Shown: piece after piece, positions 53,944-64,000 of the stretch | Position numbering within the stretch: position 1 is the stretch's first letter | How the letters are laid out: each line of letters opens with the position of its first letter | DNA from: Takakia lepidozioides | Lineage: Eukaryota; Streptophyta; Takakiopsida; Takakiales; Takakiaceae | Assembly (NCBI GenBank): GCA_030704615.1 | Contig: CM060734.1 | Coordinates: 35,418,042 to 35,482,041 of the forward strand | DNA: 64,000 nt | Direction: 5' to 3' | Position numbers and translations under genes: made by a program | The notes under the pieces: generated by a model | What the model saw: only the letters and a program-made list of their open reading frames with translations | Databases searched by the model: none | Told to the model about the DNA's origin: nothing

Positions 53944-56900
53944 ATGAAGGAGGATGAATCAGGCTTACAGCGTCAGGCTCGTTTGACGAGGGGAAGGAGG
54001 TGTTTTTTCACTAGCTTCCTTATCTTCTTGTTCAGACTTACGCGTTGCTCAAAGGTTCGGTGGGTGAAGGTGGTCACGCAAGGAAATAGCTATTCTATTT
54101 GCCTACAGTGGCAGTTATTTGTGGTCCCCTTCCAGCCGTATATGCTTGTGACTCCAATCAGTGTGTTCGGAGAGAGAGAGAGAGAGAGAGAGATGATGAT
54201 GATGATTTCTAGGGATAATTTCGAATACGAATTAGAGGACGTGTGGTCTTTTCTCTATGTTTTTTTGTAATCTTCTTTGGTTCTAAGGAAATAATAGACT
54301 GGACTGTGATACCCCCAAGCCTGAACTGCTGGCCCACTTGAAACCAGTGTACCCCGGTTGAGGCTGTTCTCCAGATTACTAAAGGTGTAGTGTTTTGATT
54401 CTTCCATGGAGAAATCCCTCTGGTCCACTCGCAACACTTTTCCCGAAACCCTAAATGTTACAAAACGTCCTAAGATGGACATAATGTTTTTCTGTCCGTG
54501 CCTTTTTGCGTTGAAAGAGCGTCTTGTTCTTCTCGTTTCCAACCCCGTTTTATCTTGAGAGTTTGAGACTAGAAGCTTCTCATGAAGATTTGACTGCCCT
54601 TTCATTTATTCTTTATGGACTGGTTTAGACGGGTTGTGTATGGTTTACACTGTGGGCTAGCCGATGGCTTCTAACGGTTCGTTTTTCCTCTGTTACTGGT
54701 GCAGACTGTCAAGACTGCTTGAGGAGGAGGTGGAAGCTGATGATGAGTTTTGGAATCAGGATGCATTCAGAGACGTAAGCCTCCTCCATACCTTTGGCCT
54801 AGTGTGGAAGGTCATGAGTGACGTTGTTTGTCGCAGCCTTGTGGCCATAGACCCTGCTCCCAGTTTGGGAGGAACCATGAGAGAGAGAGAGAGAGAGATT
54901 CTGGATTCTGTCACAAAATCTGGTCTATCACCATTTTACCGGTTTGAATCTATTGTGTCTCATAACCATGAGATCAAACACGAGTTGGTGTACGTCTACA
55001 AGCCTACTACCCGATTTCAATAAGACATTGTTTGCCATAGCCCAGTTTAAGTGGAGCACAATGGGACAGGAACTACCATTGTCAGGGGCTGACGCCGGTA
55101 GTTTACCTTGAAACAGACAATTGATCCAAGTTTTCCAGATATCCTCTAGAAATCCCTTCACACAAACATCAATCTGCTTTGTGTGACTTGTCCAATAACT
55201 AGACCCCAAAAGGGCCTGGACTTTTGGCTCAGCCTCGAGATTTTCAAAGTTGGTAAACAGTGGTACAGGAACAATTCCCTTGGTTGATTTGAAGAGGGTG
55301 TCTCTCTGGTGAGAGTACCCAGGACAATGAATGAGAGAGAGAGAGAGAGATTGTACTCATAAGACGTTGTTTGCCGTAGCCTTGTGGCCATTGACCCCGC
55401 GCCCAGTTTGAGCGGGAACAAAAGGGACAGAACCTACCTCTGTCAGGGGCTGACGTTGGTAGTAAGAGAGAGAGAGAGAGAGTTCGATCAATTGTGATGG
55501 CAGAGCTATTGCAACACCAGCCTTCGGGTGTCAAGACCTAGAGTTCAGAAAAGTGTTGACAAAGTAAAAGCAGAAGGATGTAGTCAGATAAGCTCAGACT
55601 TCGCAGAGAACCTTGAAGTACATGTTGCCTATTCAGAGGTAATGGACATGTAAGGGTTATTTGTTCTTATTACACTTCATATTTGAAGCCTATGGGTGTG
55701 GACCTGTTGTGAATGGCAGGATGAGGTTGACAACGAATATGAAGAAGAAGAAGAACAAGTGGATGAGTTCGACAGTGATTTCAACGACGATGTATGCAAG
55801 CCCCATCCCACATTCATCCACAGTGGTTTTTGTTAAGCATATGCTAAGCCTGTGGTCAACATTGTTGTGCTTTAAGCCCCCTCCCCTTCTCCTTTTTTGT
55901 TGCTCATTTCTTAGGAGCATGCAATCGTTCCATCCCTTTTGTTTCCTTTGCCCTGTTTCCATCCTTAATCCCAGGCTTTTGAAATATGGAATGGTAGCTC
56001 CGAAGTCTTTGGATTTGGATATAAGGCCTTTACATACTGTGCTTATTCTTTTTCCCGGCACATGGGATGTGTGTTGCAGGAAGAAGATTCTGATGGTGAG
56101 CAAGCAGATGAAGATGAAAGGTACTTTTTAACTCACTCGCTCCTGGAAACCTGTGCATTGACAACCGGTTGGTTGGTAGTATGCTGGCTATTTAGTTTGT
56201 GTGTTCTTGGTCCCGTATCCCCCTTTCTCATTCCCAATGGTCAGTAGATAGTCGTAGACCTCTCACTCTCTTGTTCTGTTGCCTGCATTCAATGGCCACA
56301 AGGCTACGGCAAACAACGTCTTATGAGTACATTCTGTTGCCTGCACTCCCTCTCTCATCCTGGTATTATACTCTTCTTGTTTCGGGAATTGGACTTCAAG
56401 CTGATTGAGACTGATTCAATGTTGCTGTGTAACATGTGCTTGGGCAATGTATTCAGGAGACCAATGAAGAAGAGAAAACTACCTCCTGGAAAGAAACCTC
56501 TCAAGAAAGGCAATCCTTCAAGCACTAAAAAGAAGGGAATATCTTTTGTTGAAGAAGCAGCAGCAGCCGCCGCCGCCGGAGATGCCCCATGCCCTCGGTC
56601 TAAACCAGCTCATCAGCCAACACCAAGCCGGCATCTTGATGATAAAGATGATGGGGAGGTTTTAGCCTTTGATATAGATGGGGAGAGAACAGTGCGAAAA
56701 TCCACTCGGACTGCAGTGGTTGTGAAGCAAGCTGAGAGGGAGGCACAGCGTGCTGCTCTACAAGCTATTGCTAGGGTAGAGGACCAGACTTGAACATATT
56801 CATGCAGTTTTCTCCCTGACCCCTTTTTGTTGCCCCGCATTTGCAGTATACATATGCTGAGCTCCATATTACTTTCTCAACGAGATGGTGGGTCCGAGTG

Positions 56901-59900
56901 TTGCATCCACACAAGCATTAATAGCGGATCGATGTGTCTCTGCATGGATGCATAATGTATGATCGAGAGAGCTGCAGCCTGTTGTGAAGAAGAAGAAGGG
57001 AGAAGAGGAGCGCAAGATGACCCAGGAAGAGATGCTTCTAGAAGCCGCCCAAACTGGTGCAACTCCCTCACCCTACCTGTCTCTTTCTATCTGCCTGTTG
57101 ACTGGTTGTTCATATATGCTACTGAATTGGGGAACTAAGGTAGAAGTACTGAAGCGAACAATTTGTTTTCTCATTATGTCCATACCAACCTTTACTGAAA
57201 TAGCAGATTGATGCTTGTGTGAAGGCTTTCTAGAGAAAATCTGGAAAGCCCAAACTACTTGTTTATATCATGGTAAGTGCTACTACTGGATTGTCTTTTC
57301 CCTCTTGTTCTGCTCAAACTGGGCGCGGGGTGTATGGCCACAAGGCTACGGCGAACACTGTCCTATGAGTACATTCGCTCTGTACATGTAGGTTTGCCGT
57401 TTCCTTTTGAGTACCAGTGTCACTTTTTGGCGGTGGTGACCGTCTGTTGGTGGGATTGGTACTGCAGAAATACAAAATCGCCAATCATTGGAGATTATGT
57501 TGGCTCGCGAAGAGGAGGTGAAGAGGAAGGCAATCATTCACAAGGAAATCTACAGTGGGCCACAAATCCGTTTTCATTCCAAGAATGGTATGGCTATCTA
57601 ATAAACATCAGGATTGGGTCTCCAAAGCAAGATGATGCTTGCAAACCCAGGCTCTAGTCTCAAGCAATTATGGACTTCTCTTTCTCTCACCCTCTCTCTG
57701 CAGAAAAGGGTAGAGTAGATTTTCAAGTACCTGAATATTAGGCAGGAAGAACTGATCCTGCTAGATGAGCTGGCTTAGAGGCTGAAGTGTCGAAGGCCAT
57801 GTCGGATGCATGAAGAATGTCCGAACAAAATGAAGTTATGGATAAAACGTTCCTGAACTGTTTCCAGTTTGTGACATGGGTGACCTTAAGGATGATCTGC
57901 AGGGCACCTTCCCTCGGCACAGGCTCAAATTTAAACTCGAGGCAGGGAGTCTTCCTATGAACAAAAACAGATACAGAGAGGAAGAGGAGATTGCCAATGC
58001 CCAATGTGCCGGTGGCCTGAAGACAATATCCATTGTGAGACGATGTCCAGGGTATTGTCATCAGAGAGCGGCCCTCTTCAAGACCACCAACAACAAAATC
58101 CCTGCTCTGTTCACCAACTTTCAAAATATCGAGACTGAACCAAAAGCCGTGGCCCTGTTGGGGTCTAGTTGCTGGGCAGCTCAGACACAGCAGATTGATG
58201 CTTATGTGAAGGGCTTTCTAGAGGCAATCTGTAAAGTACCACAAAGCGAGTACATTCTTTCCCTTTCTTTCTTTCTGAGCAGCGAATGTCTCAACAGCAA
58301 CCACAGCCATATTTATCACATCTCTTCTAAGGTTACAGGAGCAGTACTAGAACAACCTCATCCGTGCAGTTTCGTGTCAAGCGCAAACCCAATCAAACCT
58401 CATTTCTACCCTATGTGCAAGTGCCAAACTGTTTTGTGCTTTCTCTTACACACCTGACGCCGCACGACCAGCTCTGTGAGGATGCTCTATTTCTTTCTCT
58501 GTGCGGACGTTATAAAGTTTCATTTCATTCATTTCATTTCTGTTTCTGTATCTGTCTCTCTGTGCCGAGTAGTTAAGGGCAACATTTGGGGCTTGATATG
58601 CTCTTCTTGGTCCTTTCTGTTTGGGAGTGTGTCCCACTACTGCAGGTACTTCAGTGAAGTAGTGCCCCCCATGCCGTGCCCCTCTTTAACCTTCCATCCC
58701 CCTTCTTAATCTGTCCAAATAGGGCACAGGGGTCCATGACCCCAAGAGTCTCTCCCTGCATTCTTGAAGAGGGACTTGGGCACCCTCAGAGTCATTCTCA
58801 CACCCTAAGGATGTGGGGGCGTTGGAGTAAAAACATATCCTTGGAGGCTAGAATCCGTCCTGTCTGTACTACCAAGGAAGTAGTGGGAGTAACTGCCATA
58901 TGTAAGGTGAGATTGGTGGCATTCATCTTTGTCGTTTGATGTTTTTGTCTACATTGACCATGGGCCCGTGGGTCACCTGTAAATGTTACAAAGTCTCTCT
59001 TTCTATTGCTGTGTCTCTCTCGGGTTCATAGCCTCCTATGTCAGATGAAAGGTTGCATCTCGTATGCTAACATAACCAAGGTTCAGAGACTATAGCTGGG
59101 TCGGCAACTAGCCTGGCCCACATATTTGCAAGTTAAGCCATTTCCTTGTGGGTTTCCTTGGCAGGTGTCAATATACTGGAGTTCACCAAGGTGCTGGTTG
59201 TACCTGAGGTCTTCAGTTCCAAGGCCAAACCTTGTATGTTCTCTTTTAACAGGTTTCAGCAATCTGCTTACCTCTTATCTTCTTTCTCACTTCCTCTCTT
59301 TGTGGTGCTTTATGTTTGTGTTTTTGTCGTCACTATCAAAGATGGACTATTTCTCTTTCGTTTAAATGATCTCATGCTACCTTCCAATTAACGAGATATG
59401 GTGATGCAGACCCAAAAGCCTCTGTCTGTGTCATCACCGGGTTGCCTGCTAAGTACGTCAACTCGTTATCCCAACTCTGATGTGATATTTACCCAGGAGC
59501 TAATGTCTTGTTGAAGGGCTTATCGTTCTCTTCTGCTTCTTTCGAATGTGATTTTTTACTCTACTTTGCTTAGTGCCTCTTTGTTCTCATCTATGGTGGG
59601 ATTTGTCAGGTATCGGGACCCTCAAACAGGCCTGCCCTATGCCACTAGGGACGCTTTTAAAGTTATTCGTGAACGGTAGGCTCCTTTGTACCTTGTAATT
59701 TGTGATACACTTAGCAAAGAAACTGAATTCCAGTCCTGCACGGCCTTCCAGCTTGTAGGAGACATTGGCTGTGGAGGGAATGATATTAAGACTTAGCTAT
59801 GACTATTATGACGTGTATTTGGGGAAGGTTTTAGTGATTAGGAGTCTAAGGTTGCTCTCGTCTCTCCTCTCTTGCCATATCCATTGTCAAGCCATGCTCA

Positions 59901-60605
59901 CTACCTGTGAGTGTTTATGAATTGTGCAGGCTACGCAAAGGAGAGAAGCCTGTTCGTGACGATTCAGTTGAGAAATTACATCAAAGAAAGAGGACAAAAG
60001 TGGAGAGGGAAAAACCAGGGCCTGGTGGTCGTACTTTTGCCACAAAACTAAAATTTAAAATACCTGTCAAGCCAATCTCTGAAGAGGCTGCAGACTCGAA
60101 TCCTACCCCTACAGCAGTAGATAATACAGTCAAGTTGGATTCACATCCAGGGTCAATGCCGGATGATCCAACTTCCAGCCAACCCCTTTTCATTGACATC
60201 TCTGCCAACCAGAGCATGACTGGAGGAGATAAGGGTGCTTCAGCAGGTGTTATTCATAGAATCTCAACACCAGTTCCAGCACCACCAGTACCCCCACTCC
60301 CTAGGCCGATGGTAGAAGCAAATGAAGCAGATTTTATGCTGGAGGATCTCGAGGTCTCACTTCCCTCAAACCTGGAATCCAGTCTCTCTCTTCCCACATC
60401 AGGTATCTCTTCATCTATGGTGCACACCACTGACCTTTCAGGGGTTGGGGAGACAAGGGAGCTTCAGTTGGAGCATGAGATGTTGGACCTCTCTTCATCC
60501 GAAGCAGGGTTACCCCGATTCTCTGAGGGTTATGATCTGGGTTTAGATGTACATAGTCACAGTAATATTTTGTCTCTAGATGTATCTTGGTTACAGAACA
60601 GTTGA
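53944..60605 (+). CDS. SWC2: SWR1-complex subunit SWC2 / YL1 (VPS72), complete
   Basis: Histone H2A.Z-H2B chaperone subunit of the nuclear SWR1 remodeller. Eleven exons with consistent phase give 536 residues: 53944-53999, 54705-54774, 55720-55791, 56080-56120, 56457-56775, 56978-57056, 57468-57587, 59165-59233, 59410-59452, 59610-59675, 59930-60605. Exons 1-2 join as LTRGRRLSRLLEEEVEADDE (then FWNQ). Exons 3-4 are the acidic H2A.Z-binding block (NEYEEEEE, DEFDSDFNDD, EEDSDGEQADEDE). Exon 5 has the RKSTRTAVVVKQAEREAQRA box, exon 6 KKGEEERKMTQEEMLLEAAQ, exon 7 LAREEEVKRKAIIHKE then GPQIRFHS. Exons 9-11 form the YL1 C-terminal domain (VCVITGLPAKYRDPQTGLPY, ATRDAFKVIRER, LRKGEKP). Exon 11 adds ~200 Ser/Pro-rich residues beyond it, longer than animal VPS72. 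Start: the first Met in the only frame leading to TRGRRLSRLL. Confidence 0.95.
54810..58250. repeat. Repeat family filling SWC2 introns, both orientations
   Basis: Block A (GTTTGCCGTAGCCTTGTGGCC then CGCCCAGTTTG) occurs near 54822, 55028 (partial) and 55366 on plus and, complemented (GGCCACAAGGCTACGGC), near 56292 and 57337. Block B (GGGGTCTAGTTGCTGGGC, CAGATTGATGCTTATGTGAA, GGGCTTTCTAGAGG) occurs at 58150-58235 (plus), 57206-57245 (plus, partial) and 55135-55215 (minus). Where they pair, block B copies share a reading frame (QIDxxVKGFLExI preceded by LLGSSxW), so the unit may once have been coding. GA microsatellites (54880-54898, 55335-55350, 55466-55481) accompany block A. Confidence 0.85.
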
Positions 60606-60635
60606 TGTATTCGGCCCCAAATTCTGGGCATAAAA

Positions 60636-60965
60636 ATTGGCTGCATTCAGTCCGGTGGTAGGGCTGCACTCTTTCAATAACTGCAACCTTGCAGGTGGCA
60701 CGACATGTTAACTGTGGTTGATTCAGGACCAGAAGATCTCCCCTTTACCCTCCCCATGTCTGATCTCTTCTCTTGCTGTCTTTCTGTCGAATGCCCGGGA
60801 ATTGGCTGCATTCAGTCCGGTGGTAGGGCTGCACTCTTTCAGTAACCAAAACCTTGCAGGTGGTACTACTGTTCAGGACCAGAAGATCTCCCCTTTACTC
60901 CCTATGTCTGATATCTCTCTTGCTGTTTTTCTGTCAAGTGCCCTTGGCAATATTGTGACTGGCAG
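60636..60965 (+). repeat. 165-bp tandem duplication just after the SWC2 stop
   Basis: ATTGGCTGCATTCAGTCCGG begins at 60636 and again at 60801. Both units continue with GCACTCTTTCA, ACCTTGCAGGTGG, CAGGACCAGAAGATCTCCCC and CTTGCTGTxTTTCTGTC. It starts ~30 bp past the stop at 60605, so it lies in the expected 3' UTR. Each copy contains TTGCAG|GTGG, which looks like a splice acceptor. Confidence 0.88.
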
Positions 60966-61870
60966 TGTGCTGACATCTGTCCGTCGTGCAGCTTAAAGTC
61001 ACTGCCAGCTCATACAGTCATGCTCAATTCGATGTAACTGGACCGTAGGCAGGGGCATTGGGTTTGATGATAGATGGAAAGAATGCAGCTAGTAAACTTG
61101 CCTCAACTGAAGATCTCCATCAACTCTAGTAATGCATAACAAAGATGTAATATACAGAGCATTGGAAGAGCTATGAGGACACAGTTACAATGGCTGCACT
61201 TCTGTGCCCCAGATAGTTTGCTTGCTGGGTGAGGAATCAGGACAGCCTGGTTCTCTGTAAGACTAGTTTGGTTGCCAGTCTGGAAATACACACAACACAG
61301 AGGAGATGGAGCTGGAGTTCCAAAATGTCCGCGGGATAATGCGTTTGTCATTGTGATTGTAACATGCATGAAATGGACCTGCATTGTGGTTAATGTCACA
61401 CAAGCCAGGCAGCTGCACTGCAGCTGTATGGTCTATCTGTGAAAGGAGGAAGAAGTCAGACCTGGTCTTCACGTCTTCACCAACGTTCAAGGAAGACAAG
61501 TCAGAGATCCGGGTGGCTGGACAAGTGGGCGGTTGGCCACCCCGATCTGTGGAGTTGAATTTGCGGAAGCGCGTGGTGTGTCACGCGAAGCTGCGACAGA
61601 GTAGCGCGAGTTGACACGGAGATGCCATGGCGAGAGAGAGGAGAGAGAGAGAGGGAAGCAAGGACTGTGCAATGTCCGTGTGATATAGAAAGGATCGTGT
61701 ATGAATTTCCTGTTGCTCCTGTGAACAGGGAGATCAAGGCGAGGCTGCAAAATGGGAGGAGCCAGAGAGAAGGAGTGGTTCAGAATTCGCACTACCGCAC
61801 ATGTGATTGTGACTTTCTGGCTGTTAGGAAGATCTGGATATTATACCAAAAAAAAAAAAAAAACACCAAC
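60966..61870. other. Downstream spacer without recognised gene
   Basis: Short frames only. A GAGA tract (about 61631-61655) and A16 (61849-61864) are the low-complexity features. The poly(A) immediately before the SINE may be the tail of another retroposed fragment. Confidence 0.4.
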
Positions 61871-62100
61871 AGTCAGTAGCTCAGTTGGTAAAGTGCATTG
61901 AGTGCCATCCGGATGACCCTGGGGTGAAATCCTGCTACTTGACACGTGTGGTACGCTCTTCTCCCCCTTCCCTGCGCACGTGTCGCATCGGAAAGCCTTA
62001 CGGCGAGGTTACTGAGAGGTTATTTTCTCCTCTCTCTATCAAGGGGCCTGATTTGTGAGCTGTCGCTCCCAGGTGTTTCCCTTCTTTATAATAAAAAACA
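61871..62100 (+). mobile_element. tRNA-derived SINE, near full length
   Basis: The head reads AGTAGCTCAGTTGGTAAAGTGC, a close match to the tRNA 5' half and pol III A box (TAGCTCAGTTGG). A weak B box (GGTGAAATCC) follows ~45 bp later. The body continues to CAAGGGGCCTGATTTGTGAG, CTCCCAGGTGTTTCCC and ends in AATAAAAAACAAAATATATA. The same 3' end occurs at 11950-12075 (minus). No cloverleaf with an anticodon stem is possible, so it is a SINE and not a tRNA gene. The head could derive from an elongator tRNA, unspecified. Confidence 0.78.
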
Positions 62101-62279
62101 AAATATATATATATACTGAAAGTTTCATTATACAAAGCCACCACGGCCCAAAAACTGTAAGGAATTAATGAGATTTTTTTGTATTGTGTAACTTAATACC
62201 TCCTGACCGGTACACGTGGCGAATGATTCCCAACATTATTTCTTTACACATAGGTCCAATGGGAATTCAGGTTTTTGGA

Positions 62280-62780
62280 CCTGGGGACCATATACATAAA
62301 TAATGTTTTTTTATTCCTTTGAATGTCCTCAAGGACTTCCTTTCGATCGTCTTATGGAGTCAGCAATATCACACTCTTTACACATGGAGTGGTCCCCCCC
62401 CCCCCTGTACACTTCTGGTGAGCCCAATACAGATGCACCCAAACAGCCTCAGGAGTCACAGGGCCCATTCTCTAATACGTGGCTGCTAAGCCAGCGCCCT
62501 GGGTCACATGGTAGAACATGATGGAAGAGATGTCTTCCCCCTATAGGTACAAGTTCGATCATACTACATAGTGGCCCTCTATTCCAGGGAAATATGTCCA
62601 AAAGAACTTTCTTTGAAATTTTTCCGGATCGCCGTATGACATGCTAACATCAAGTTCTTTACACTTGGAATGGCCCAAGGTCGCCACCTGTTTTAGAGGT
62701 GGCGTCTCCACTATGATGGTCTCAGTAGGCCCATTTCTCTAGTACGTGGTAGGCCAAGCTAGTATCAGGTGATAAGCCCA
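62280..62780 (+). repeat. Imperfect ~270-bp direct duplication
   Basis: TGTCCTCAAGGACTTCCTTT (62325) and TGTCCAAAAGAACTTTCTTT (62597), CTCTTTACACATGGAGTGG (62372) and TTCTTTACACTTGGAATGG (62656), GGCCCATTCTCTAATACGTGG (62461) and GGCCCATTTCTCTAGTACGTGG (62730) show two diverged copies ~270 bp apart. No coding frame is kept across them. Confidence 0.7.
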
Positions 62781-63140
62781 CCATGAGAAACAACCTTGAA
62801 TTCCACCAAGACATACACAAATCCCATGAAGATTTTATTTAAGAAACTAATATTGACATGGAAGTAGAAAGTTGATTCTGATGTAATCTTGGGCTGACTG
62901 AAGGGGGTTATAATTAGAGCCCATTTTCCGGTGATGCAGCCGCCAAACTTGCGGCTTAGTTGAAATAAAAGATTAGGGGACGACAGAGTGTATTGATGAT
63001 GTCAATCCATTGGACTGATGAGATGTGGGAAACCATTTTAAGCTTGGTGGCCATAAATTGTTTAATATTATCATTATTTATTTATTTTTAATTAAACTAT
63101 TGATAACAAACAACAATCGATGTTTTAAAAAAAAGTAGTT
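62781..63140. other. AT-rich spacer before the LINE fragment
   Basis: AT-rich with ATTTATTTATTTTTAATTAA near 63075-63093 and A8 at 63128. Nothing coding. Confidence 0.45.
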
Positions 63141-63142
63141 GC

Positions 63143-64000
63143 ATGAAAAGTTGCTTTTACAACCCATACTCTGCCTTTGAGGCATGTGCTTTTATCAATA
63201 TATATGCCCCTAATTCGATTGCTGAAAGAGTTGTTTTTTGGTCTTTCTTGAGATCCAAGCTCCTTGCTTTTCCGAATGTTGTGCACTGGATTTTGGCAAG
63301 AGACCTGAACATGGTCGAGAGCCCCGCAGATCGTCTTGGCACTACTTCTCAGATGACCTTTGATGAAGTAGATGCATGGGAGGGTTTTTGCTTTACGGTT
63401 GGCTTAACGAGGCATTTAACACAGATGACAACGGCCTTCGTTACACCTAGTCGAACAACAGAAGACCTCCGGACCTCTGCATGGCGCGTTTAGACCGTAT
63501 TTATTGCTCTCCTACCCCCCTGTTATGGGCAAAACCTGCTCCAATTGGCCCTATTATTCCAGGATTCGATCATGCCGCTATCAGTGCTGAATTCTCCTTG
63601 CCTGGGGCTCATTCCAAAGGAAGAGGCTTCTTTAAGCTAAATCCAGCCATCCTGGCAATCCCAGAGTACCTTGGCCTCATTAAAAAGGCCTGGTTATCTG
63701 TTGGGACAGACATCACCTCGCCCACAATCCGCTTTCTGAAGAAACTCGAGACGGTCAGGAAGTTGAGCCAACTAGCTGTTCGGGGTGAGTTTGGCATCCC
63801 TTCCTTAAGCCAGATGAATTCAAGGTCAGATGGTGGGGTCAGTTGCAACACATGTCCAACACCAGATATCCTAAGTTAATCGACTCTATATCTTGGAAAC
63901 AGGACCGCCCTGTCAAACAGGCTAAGTCCTGGCATAAGAGAGTAGAAGAGATTCTCAAGGATCTGAATCTGGACCCGCAAGTCTTGACCTTGCTGGATAA
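63143..64000 (+). pseudogene. LINE ORF2 fragment, endonuclease region
   Basis: Two plus frames give pieces of an exonuclease-endonuclease-phosphatase (APE-like) domain, the nicking enzyme of L1-type retrotransposons. 63143-63493 has FINIYAPNSIAERVVFW and WILARDLNMVESPADR (family: NIYAPN, and GDFNxV...DR; here the Gly is Arg but the Asp remains). 63481-63879 has MARLDRIYCS (SRLDRIY) and IPGFDHAAISAEF (SDHxxI), then a KGRGFFKLNPAIL (W/FRLN) linker. A frameshift near 63480 joins them and a stop follows at 63877-63879. The N-terminal endonuclease motifs are absent, consistent with decay. Reverse transcriptase, if present, lies beyond the window. Confidence 0.85.

Noticed and set aside
53944-54270. 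108-residue frame as a stand-alone protein
   Set aside because: Only the first 18 codons are kept. A GT donor at 54000 joins in phase to 54705 and restores the conserved YL1 N-terminus; the remainder is intron.
57876-58457. 193-residue plus-strand open frame as an independent gene
   Set aside because: It sits in a SWC2 intron and its second half is a copy of the intron repeat family; treated as repeat-derived.
61871-61950. tRNA gene suggested by TAGCTCAGTTGG
   Set aside because: The B box is degenerate and no anticodon stem or acceptor pairing can be drawn. The following body matches another SINE copy.

Overview
The window is nuclear DNA of a land plant that very probably makes flagellated sperm, such as a bryophyte, lycophyte or fern (cycads and Ginkgo cannot be excluded). 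Three things point there. The genes carry GT-AG introns of roughly 70-1600 bp. Several are plant-type: a probably plastid uracil phosphoribosyltransferase, a leucine-rich-repeat extensin, and a plant-only protein with a YDxxSYxxNFD-type signature. A fourth, DNAAF11/LRRC6, is needed only where axonemal dynein arms are assembled. Short introns argue mildly against a gymnosperm. The species was not identified.

Layout. 1-3.1 kb: decayed Ty3/gypsy-like retroelement with gag, aspartic protease fused to a dUTPase-like domain, and a gutted reverse transcriptase, followed by an AGTGGTT-rich block. 3.1-16.5 kb: gene-poor, repeat-rich DNA with a large foldback (about 5.1-5.9 kb), a three-copy ~540-bp repeat array, 30-bp and 42-bp minisatellites and a SINE copy. 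16.2-24.2 kb: two minus-strand intron-rich genes, UPP and NECAP. 27.6-34.3 kb: gene island with an intronless AIMP1/Arc1p-like gene (-), divergently paired with DNAAF11 (+), which converges on a plant-specific unknown gene (-). 34.3-50 kb: transposon and repeat territory with a CACTA-type end, a satellite whose units carry hairpins, foldbacks and a gypsy protease relic. 50.0-51.6 kb: LRX-type cell-wall gene (-). 53.9-60.6 kb: complete 11-exon SWC2/YL1 gene (+) with introns full of one repeat family. 60.6-64 kb: duplicated 3' region, a tRNA-derived SINE, and a decayed LINE running off the window.

The genes are unrelated housekeeping or cell-type genes: nucleotide salvage, clathrin coat traffic, aminoacylation cofactor, cilium assembly, cell wall, H2A.Z deposition. 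There is no operon-like logic. The only regulatory pairing suggested by layout is the ~460-bp divergent spacer between AIMP1-like and DNAAF11. Exon boundaries were placed by eye from splice dinucleotides, continuity of frame and remembered family conservation; no alignment or search was run.
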